Shown here: positions 1-9,800 of the stretch, one piece after another
How the letters are laid out: every line of letters starts with the position of its first letter
Position numbering within the stretch: the first letter of the stretch is position 1
NCBI GenBank assembly: GCA_032353305.1
Contig: JAUCNG010414466.1
Location: forward strand, 4,348 to 16,071
Direction: 5' to 3'
Source of the DNA: Cephalothrix spiralis
Taxonomy: Eukaryota > Nemertea > Palaeonemertea > Archinemertea > Cephalotrichidae
DNA length: 11,724 nt
Made by a program: the position numbers and the translations under genes
The notes under the pieces: generated by a model
Seen by the model: the letters and a program-made list of their open reading frames with translations, nothing else
Database searches by the model: none
What the model was told of the DNA's origin: nothing

Positions 1-605
1 CTGTATTACACAACTTCAAAATTATATTAGTTAGTTTCATAAAGTAAGAACTTTAAAGTTTTGTCAACTTTAATAGAGTCATGATGGTTTTATTGTCACA
101 TAAAACACAAAATATACTTGAACATAACAGGTTTTACTCCCGGGGTTTTACTATTTCCACGCCTTCCTGAGATCGAGGTAAAATCATATGTCACGGAATG
201 GCACGGATTCGGAGTCAAACCGAAAGTCCCGAATCTGCGGAATCTAAACCGAGAAACGGAATATGATTATTGGTGGAAAGTGGAGGGAAATGAATTCCCG
301 ACAGTGTTAAGAATGTTCAAATTTTATCCGAGTTAAATTTAAAATCTAATTTTTGTTATCGACGAAATATGAAGATTTCTTAACAACTTTTTTTTTTAAT
401 TTGACGTCTGAGAATTCCGCCGGCGGTAAACTTTTTTTGGTTGTTTTTACCCCGACGGCTTTTTTCTCGACTTTTTTAAATTTTAAATTTCCATTTTTCT
501 GAAATTCTCACCGGCAGAGCAATTAAAAAAAAGCCTATTCTGAGTTTGTTGGATTTGTTGTATCCCATATATAACTTAATTCTCTGTACTTTCAAAATAT
601 TTCAG
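1..605 (+). other. 3' part of the intron upstream of exon A (phase 1)
   Basis: This is the end of an intron whose donor lies before the window. It is AT-rich, with a pocket of CpG-bearing sequence at about 140-320 and poly-T tracts at about 385-480. An inverted pair, GCCGGCGGTAAA at 419-430 and TTTACCCCGACGGC at 446-459, could form an imperfect hairpin. GATTCGG (206-212) and CCGAATC (229-235) form a perfect 7-bp inverted repeat. I see no exon here that fits the phase 1 requirement, although a short one cannot be excluded. Confidence 0.6.
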
Positions 606-823
606 GTGGAGGTGGTAATAACACAGCAAAAGATAGCATCAATGGTGGTGGTCATGCACGACTTGGTGGAGTTATTGCTGGAAAGTGTTTGATTGATATG
701 GCATCCTGCGCAGAAGATGGTGTTCCAATTAGTGGAGTTATTCGTCTTATTAAACTTGCTTACTGTTATGAGTACTTTGATGTCGTCGAAAATCTAACCG
801 AACCAGTGTTATTGTATTTAAAG
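606..823 (+). CDS. CFAP54: CFAP54 exon A (residues 1-72)
   Basis: Acceptor TTTCAG ends at 605 and donor GTAAGT begins at 824. The only open frame leaves two bases of a split codon at the 5' end, so the upstream intron is phase 1 and the 3' end is phase 0. A glycine-rich start (GGGNNTAKDSINGGG) leads into a helical stretch (GVIRLIKLAYCYEYFDVVENL) like the repeat helices of the N-terminal CFAP54 domain (Pfam CFAP54_N, formerly DUF4486). The two other frames contain stops. The glycine-rich start may be a loop, and the exact acceptor is the least certain part. Confidence 0.78.
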
Positions 824-3800
824 GTAAGTTTCGACAACTATCATGTGAAACCACGACGTTCATGATGGACTATATTTTAAAGGAAATAACTTACCGTTCC
901 TAGATTAAGCTAATCCATGGTTGCGTGTTACATGCGCCGCGATGGCAAAGTGGTAGAGCTCTTTCCTTATACGCCGGATGTACCGAGACCCGTGCTTGAC
1001 ATTACTTTCCATTGTTAAGAACTCTGGCCAGTTCATAAGCGTGCACTTGTCTCCTGGGTGGCTCGGTCAAGTTAAAGACGTGAAGGGGACGCTGTCCTTC
1101 TCTTTGGGTTTAATTCGACTCTGATCGGTATATATAGAAAAATAGATTAAGGTACGGTAACGGCAAGCGGATCATTGTGTCATCTGTATTCCGGTATAGA
1201 ATAAAAAAGAACCGTCCTTAGATTTCTGACAGGGAGACCTCTCTCATACACCGTTGGTTTAAACATTTGCATAATTTATTGTTCATGTGCCACTTTAGAA
1301 AGTCCATGCAAAATTGAATACTGATTTTATCTGATTATTTCCTCTTAATTGAGCAAAATGAACAAGATTTTAAAACTACATCCCCGTATATCTGCACTAA
1401 AAAGACTAAGGACCCACCCGCTCTATATTCCATGTTTTCTTATTTTCTTACATTTTAAGGCTCCCTTAATTTTCTACTTACAGGAATTGAATGACCATAG
1501 CTATACTGCAGATATGAAATCATTAGAACTGATTCTAATAATGATGCGATTGAATCCTAATAGAAAGGTGAAACCAACAAAAGCACCTTCTGTTGTGGAA
1601 GAAACCGGAAGTGGAGGTGACCTTGATGGTAAAACGAATGAGGAATTACAAGGTACTTGTACTGTAATATTCCCTTGCAATTCACGACATAAGCACTTCT
1701 TTAAGACTCAAACCATTATACTAATATTGAGAAACGAAATCAGAAAGGAATTGACTATTATCTGTTATTTTATCATCTTGTGTCGTCCATTATGGTAATT
1801 GAATCATCGATTGGTATAATGTTAAGGATTATAATTCCTAGTTTATTTTAATGTTGAAAGTGGTTTAAAGTGATTTACATAGATATCTCTAATGACAAAA
1901 ACAACTGAAGCTCATTTAACTCAAAATTTTACAAAACAGACTCGTTGAAATTGACGCTGAAGTTCTCCTGGGTCAATACATTGTTTTATGAGAACAACAT
2001 TTAACCATTTCAAACGACTTAGTTAGAGTTTATTATTTTCTTTCTAGCTAGCGTCAAATCCATACCATTCGGAGATGATCTTATTCAGCTTTCTGATATC
2101 ATGATGTGCATTGTTGATGGGCGACTTAACGTAAGTATCATAACGAATATGCATGTCATTAACACTGCAAGGCCAAGAAAATGCCGTTTCCGCCGGTACC
2201 ATTCGTGCATATACCCCGCACTCTAATCTGTATACCGAGAGCCGGGTTTACCCCGAGGGAGAAACAACATCACGCTCCATAATCAGCTTAAGACCATTCA
2301 AAGGATCACGGATGGCTTTCTGGTTCTCGAGCTGACACCTTAGTAATAGTTTATGCATCTACTAGGGTATAGCCTAATCATGACGTTAAAGAATCTTGAA
2401 GACGACGTCAGTATTTCAAGTTACGTAGACCGCGCGGCGCCGCGGCTATCCTACTGACATGTGATTTTAATGCGATTAACTTTGGCTTATCCCCACCTCC
2501 ATATTTCGTTACCAATCGATATTAATTCTTATCTCCTTTTGCTCGGCGTGAATAACAAAAAATTTAAGTTTTTATGCGGTAAAAAATACAAATTCGTTAT
2601 GTCTTCTAGTAGTCGACGCCCTTTTATCAGTTTCCCATTCCCTTAACCATGACTACCTACCTATGATCACCTATCGTTCAGTTAATTTTATTTTGCAGCC
2701 TGAGAAAGCAGATTTGGATATGTTTATGGACGCTTGCTTGTTTTTATGGAACAAATGTAAAACCGTTTTTCAAAGATACCAAACAGGTGCAACTGATAAC
2801 GCTAGGTACCTCCAAAAGATGGAAAATCCCGGTAAATGGATCCATATACTCCAAGCTGTCCATTCATCCTTTGGAGCACTTGGAATGAGCTGCGTTGATC
2901 CAGCACTATCTGCCGAGGTAGCAATTCGGTTGGCTCTTGTAATGGAGAGCGCCGCTGTTGACGAGAGTAAGTTCAAATTTTGTAATTATTATGTTAAAAA
3001 TACACAATTTAATTTCGTCTACACAATTGACCATAATTGGAAAGAATAGTTGGTATGTCAATTGTCGAATCTAAATCCCAGTTTTCGGCAATGCCTACCC
3101 TAGGAGGCAAGGGGCGGTACGCGGTACGCTCTTCACTGGTATGGAGCGCTTACATCGCACCTAGTTTGTTTAGGTTAGTTTGGAGCAAACGCAGTTCGGA
3201 GCCATGATTTGCGCAAAACTTGCACTGGCGTTATAACATGGATAATTTTTAGGAGCCGAAAACTTGGGTTAAGATTTCGACATACCTATTTGTTGATGAA
3301 AATCTACAACTGTCGAAGTTCTCAGAACTGGTTTGATAATTCCGAAAAAAGTAAATATTATATACTGTCTTAGTTAAATAACAATATTCAATAAGAGGAG
3401 AATATTTTTTTTATTGCGATGCAAGCATGCTAAATTGGCCAAGTAACGATATGACACAAACTTGTTTTTCTATTAATTTAAACCATGTTAAAAATGTATA
3501 AAGAACATTTTTTATCTATAATTTCAGCTAAGAAAAAATCTCGCAAGATATCTGGAGCCACAAATCCAGAAGATGATGACGGTAAGTTACAAGTTTCATT
3601 ATCGTCTTCGAAATGGTCATACAATACTTAAGCATTCAACTTATTTAACATTTTGGGCCTTAATATTTTCCATTTAACATTTAGGTCTTCAACATTCTTT
3701 AAGCATCGCGCTTGTGAAATTTTGCTTTAAGGTTGTCATTATTCTAAAACATATATTTTTTTAAATATTCTAGCTGTTACCAAAACTGAGAGTCAAGTCA

Positions 3801-6800
3801 ACATTCATGATATATCAGTTTTAAATTTTGGACCCAAGGAGTTACTTTCAAAAGCAAAAGATATCCTGAAATCAGGAATTTACAATGTCTCAAGTGCTAG
3901 AGAGGCAGTTGCAGTTACCGATGGAAAATCAATCGCTGATATTACCTGGGCTAAGGTTTGTATATTTTCTAATGATTTAATAAATAGTAGAATAATAGAT
4001 GTGATTTGGTAGATATTGTTTAATGGTAATAGTAAATATTATCGGTTTGATTAATTATTATTATATTTATTTGTATGGTTTAGGATTAAATGTGTGGAGT
4101 GGTTTAATTTAGAGAATTGTAGGATAGATAGCTTAGCTCTAGTGCTCTACTTTGGTAACAAATGGATCTGAAATCAACATACTACTATACTTTAAAAGGT
4201 GATATTGTTGTGGTCCAGTAGTGGAAATATTTTGAAAAAAATCTGAAGGGCCAAAATGACAAAACAAATGACCTCGATTTCGAACGTCTTTTTGGGCCAT
4301 ATGATCTAGGCATAATTAATTATACGATTCTTATGGCAAAAAGACCATAAAGTAAAAATTAAACAATTAATAATTTAATCTCATCGAAATGTGATGAGCT
4401 AAGGACCATTGTTTACCAAGGTAGTGTCGAAGTAGCTACTTGTATTATTTTATTTGCTTGGATTTATAAAAGCTTCTGCTGAACAGTTATTGGATACTCA
4501 TCATTTTGTGTTATTTTTCCCATTTCCAATTATGTAACAGGGTGAATTCGACTGGGCTGAATTTATGAAAAAATATAGGCCTAACGAGGTAACCAGCTTT
4601 GTAGAACGCTTTTACATGGGGGCATAGTAATATGAATCCCTTGCTTTTATTGACATTTGAATACAAAAAATCTCAAGCAAAGTGGTAGAACACTTTTCTA
4701 CTTTATAGTTCACACTACCACTTGTTCTATAACTTGTTCATGTCGGGACCATTATGCGAAAAGTCAGTTAATGAAATATAAAAAGTATTTACTTTGCATA
4801 ATGGTCCAAAATTTTTATTACTATTTTACTAATAGATAGTATCGAAAAATTCACTGATATAGATACCAGTATCTTCTTTAAATAGAGAATGTGAAAAAAT
4901 ATTAAAATGCAGATCTTTTAGAACTAACTTCTTTTAGAAACTAATATATCACTAATCAATCCTTATTGATGTTTCTTAAAAAAGTATATATTATACATTG
5001 TATTTCACGTGATTCTCTCTTTGTGTAAGCTTTATTCTTAATTTATTTTCGTTTACAATTGAAAGAAATAATTGGTTTAATAAACCCTAGTTCTCGGCCG
5101 CTCGCGAAAACTGGGGTTTAACTTTGATTTTGTCCAATTTTGTAGAAAAATTGTATAATTCATGCTATATCAACCCAAAAAACAATATGTCTTATCTAGT
5201 CAATAACAATTACTGATCAATTTATGTTAGATTTTAATTCCGTTAATTACCCTTCTACTAAAATAATTGGAAATCATTTTTTCAGGTAATACCTCTATTA
5301 TATATCGTATCTTATGATTCATAAAGTCATAAAGGTTAATGACCTACTATGGAATCTTGAAGAAACTATTCTTGGAGTTGTCAAGATAATTTTTTGTTGA
5401 CAATTGCTCAATTCTATTAATTTAATCATAAATAAACATTTATAAGAATGATATTAAATGTGTTTAATTATCGCTTCAATTTACAAAGACATTAGGTTAA
5501 TGCGCAAACGTAATACATGTGTACCATTTATTTATACCATTTATGAAATATCAGTTATTTCATCATATCATTTCAAAATTTCTAAATGTATTTAATAGGA
5601 ATTAAATGAAGAACTTTTTGAGACACAAGGCGAAAAGTCAGCATCAATTGACCCAGAACTTGATGATAACGCAGATGAGGAAATATTAGTTCCTAGCTCA
5701 GATGGTGCGAATGCCGTCATGAACACTGTTAAGGATCTACATTTGGAGCTGATTTTGATGTATCATAGAGTTGGCTTAAAGATGCTCGCGTTAGATAAAG
5801 GTACATGTTTGTATAAAATAAAATTATCCGGTAGTTGTTTCTTAAAGGACGGGATCAATGACTTTTATCAGAGACGGTAATTGGGTCTTCTGGGCAATTT
5901 TTTAAAGTAAATCTAAATCGGTTTTACAATCGCATCAAAGGAAATCTAAAAATTCAGCATAAAATCATCTATTTTGTTTATGAGAAATTGATTAAAAATT
6001 CATTCACATATTCAATTCCACGCGATGCAGCAGTAAATCTAACAAATTCGATGACGTTTACATAATTGAGAATCCTTAAGAATCGAGCACGATTTACGGA
6101 ATTCGTGACGTCTCAAACAAATCTAAGAATCGATTTATAACTACGGCATACATGTATCTCTCCTTTATAAATTTAATATTTTTTCTTTATTCAGATGCTG
6201 CTCCAGCTAAAAATCGTAGAAGTGCCGCATCGAAACCGGTCTCTCGGGTAAATATTTGTATTTACATGTATTTATTTATGTATTAAGAAAAGAAAAAATA
6301 TGTAACATTCTGTAATATTTTATCTATATCAATCAAGTCGGCTTTTTTCCATTCTCTAAAAGTTTGTCAAAAAGAACAGATATTCGAAATATATGAGGTT
6401 TTCTAAATCCGCCTTGAGGTTTTTGACACTGCGTCAGTGTAATCACCTCACGATACAATGGATAATTTATACATATCATTATGTTGATTGATATAAACAA
6501 TCACTTCGAATAAAAATTTCATTATTATGTAAACAAATAGGTCACTGTATTGTAACCTTAATTGGTTTACGGAAAAGGTACATCCAAAGATTCGATTTCT
6601 AAAAAACCCATGCCGCATTATGCATTATCTAATCAAATTTTCTGATAAAAAAATATATTATTTTTTAAGCATATAAAAAAGCTGTCAGCGGCCACGAAAT
6701 CCCAAACTCCTTTTTCGAAAGTTGTTATCGAAGGATCCGTTATTTTAGCTTATAAAAATGCCTTTTTAAGTATCTGTATATGTTTAAGACACAGAAGAGG

Positions 6801-9800
6801 CCTTAGTTGATTGATATGTCCTTTTTTCTTTAGGAAAAATCAACTGGGTCGGTGAAAAATACTGAAACATTTGAGGAACTTTCTGGAGCATGTAAGAAGA
6901 ATTTGATTTCAAAGGCCCTTTTGTATATGCAACGTGCTTTGATTATTGGAGGTGATGGTGGTGTAACCAATGAACAAACGACATTGATTGAGGTAAGATA
7001 AGTCTGTTCTTGGCAAGGTTGAATATAGTTAACGATCGATCGTACGGTAGCTGCTAACCCCCGCTCCACGTATCAATACTGACCGAGCCACTCAGCATCT
7101 GGTCGTCGATGTTTGAAACCACGCCAACTAATCTAGTCATTGCATTGTTCAAAAGCGGACGCGCTAACCGTTACGCTGTCGAACCAGACAAACTGGAACT
7201 ATGACCCAAGAAAGCAGGCTCGTAAAAGCGGACCGACTGTAAAGTAGATTGGAATATTATAATACTACCTGTATATGTATTGTAAAACAAATGTTTTTTA
7301 GTAACACACTGTTTCTGTTTTATTTTAGGAATCTCATTCAATGTTATGTAAGACTCAAAAAGAAGAAAAACGATTATACATGGAGAATATAATGGACGAG
7401 AGGTTACCACATATTAATGCCAAGGTTCCTCCCCCTCCAGTTTTGCTTAGTCGAACTGATACTTCCATGGTCTTTAAACCTTCACCATTTAATCCTCCAA
7501 ATGAAAAGGTATTGTCTTACTTAATTAGTCTTATATAATATTGTCTAGCCAGAGTAGGCCTTGCTAGCTGCTAGACTGATGCATGTAATCAATCTAGTAA
7601 GGCATAAACAAGGCCGCTCCCGCTGGATCATTTGTGCATTTACCCCGCACTCTAATCTATTTTCTGTATACCGATGATCATTGATGAGATGATTACCTCG
7701 AAAAGAGGGTCTACGCCCATTCCACATAATAACGTAAATGAGCCACCTACAAGGCAATGCCAGCTTTAGACCGACGCATACAATTTGAAATGAATCTTTG
7801 ATTGATGATGAATAATAGGGTATACCTTTAAGTTGATGTATCATCTGCATAAAAATATCGAGTAAAATCCCGTGTTATGACCGTATGGCGTATTGGCGAA
7901 ACTCCCTTAAAAGTGAATGAAAACGTTAAATTAGTTATTTACCGTATTCAGTAATTTACAAAAAAAATTATGATGTCACTGCCTGTATGTATGATTTAAT
8001 GTCATGGTTAGTAGATCTTAGTTAAGAATTAACCATATAGTTTCTCGAAAAGTGTTGATATCACAAACTTCCTTGAGTATGTATATTCTTGACATTAAGA
8101 GTGTCATGGTAAATTCGTACACGGGATTATACGTCACGTCAATATTGCTAAAGTCGGCTATTTGCAAAATAGGTTTGGGGTACCATTTTCAAAGACCACT
8201 CTTTTTGATCGTTGAAAGTACTTTTTATTTAGATTTTCTGATCTATACAGTAAAGCTGATAACTTTCTTTCGTAGGTTGCATGGTATAGGATATTTGGTT
8301 GCGTTGCAAAAGGAAGTAACATAAAAGTACGTCTTAATGATTACTTCCTAACCGGAACTGGTCAGGAAGTTCCGGCATTCCAATGTGAGTTGATTGTTAG
8401 CAACTTGAACCCTTCCGAACGATACGTCTTCGCTGTTGCTGCTTATACTGCTGAGGGAAAACTTATCGGAAATACCATCGGAGAAACCTGTCGTCCAATT
8501 TTAGCCTCCCACCCTCTACCAATCTTAATGACATGGGCTTTTTTAAGTCAGGTAGGTTATTAAAATAGGGTGTTAATTATAGGGCCTACATATTAACAAA
8601 TAAGTCTTCAGATTTCTGCAGTGATGGCATAGAAAGAAAATTACTATATGAATGCGGGGGAGAGTTTAAAAGATGGTAAAATACCCCAAATCATTTTAAA
8701 TCATGAATATTGATGTCGACAACTGTTTTTGTTACCTTAAATAACATGATGGACCATTTAGAAAGTTTTAAAATTGAGCGGTTGGTCAAGTTGTTGAGAA
8801 GTCATTAAATCTGAAAATTTGTGCAAAATGGTTTCCCAGAATTATAGAAAAATATTGCAAAAGGGGCCGAAAAGAAGTTTCCCAAATTAAAAAGGTGGGG
8901 GTCTGTACTACGTATTCGGTTTCAGAAATAAAGAGCCTATAGGTGTGTAACATTGTGTATGCAAATGTTTTCCATAACCCCTTGATTTATGTATGTGATA
9001 TAAAACGCTGCTTCTTATACGAATAGCATTATTACACAACTTATTTTTATCCTTTAGATCGCTTACCAAGTTGGTTGTTATGATATATCAAAGAAAGCTT
9101 GTGAAGTACTTTGGAATCATTTCATCGCTGAGCCTTTACCTCCTTCTGGTGATACCTATATTTCAGCCAATAAGAAAGATTTCTACCTTACTCTACACAG
9201 GTTAGTAACCTACAGATGGCACAAGGCCACGGTTTCGTATATCCTATCTTAACCATACAAATACCCCGATGATCGAGGCCCCGTAACTCCCACTAAAAAA
9301 TGGTGAAAAAAATCCTTTTAACTACAAGTTACCAGGCTTATAATCTCTTCCGCAAAAAAATTGAAGATAGGTTTAGCACAATGTTTTCGAGAAATCAGCC
9401 TTCGAAAAAAACACTATTTATTTGTTAAATTTTCGGCAAAAAATTCATGTCAATATTGACCTAATAACTCCCTTCGAAAAAAACGGAAATCATTACCCGA
9501 ATTTCGAGTTGCGTCGCTTTTCTTTTATAAGGCTACCACAGCTTAGTTTATAGCCAGTTTTGACTAGCTCATCCACATTTTTCCATGCTTAATCACCCAG
9601 AACGTAAGAATTTTAGTTTTTTACGCACTATATTTGACTATGTGGTCCGAAAGTAGGACCTAACTGTAGTCTGGTGCCAGATACTATAAAATCTCGTTTT
9701 ATACTATTTACGTAAACTCTAAACAAACCAAATACATGTTATACAATGTCTTAATGTACTTATACTCACTTAAACCCTTTTTGTCTGCCGACGAAAATTT

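Larger units (their letters stand above)
4589..5598 (+). other. CFAP54 intron 7 (1010 bp, phase 0), the longest in the window
   Basis: The donor is GTAACC and the acceptor is TTAATAG. It contains a SINE A-box fragment and two inverted repeats at 4677-4807 and a 40-bp hairpin at 5081-5120, each listed separately. The rest is strongly AT-rich, with no protein-like open frame. Confidence 0.8.

Noticed and set aside
118-336. 72-codon open frame upstream of exon A as a gene or exon
   Set aside because: It starts at TTG, has no convincing acceptor, no donor giving the phase 1 needed by exon A, and no CFAP54-like content. Kept only as possible repeat debris.
1349-1798. 149-codon single ORF around exon B
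   Set aside because: It is exon B plus chance open intron on both sides. Splice sites at 1483/1484 and 1652/1653 and phase agreement explain the real part.
2153-2335. 60-codon ORF in intron 3
   Set aside because: It lies wholly in dispersed repeat copy 1, and the other copy does not keep the frame.
4137-4160. Minus-strand SINE remnant in intron 6
   Set aside because: Only about 14 loosely matching bases to the intron 1 element, not enough to call.
7545-7850. 101-codon minus-strand ORF in intron 11
   Set aside because: It overlaps dispersed repeat copy 2, has no recognisable protein, and is not kept in copy 1.
8052-8324. 90-codon ORF running into exon L
   Set aside because: Its frame differs from the exon L frame fixed by the conserved protein and splice phases.
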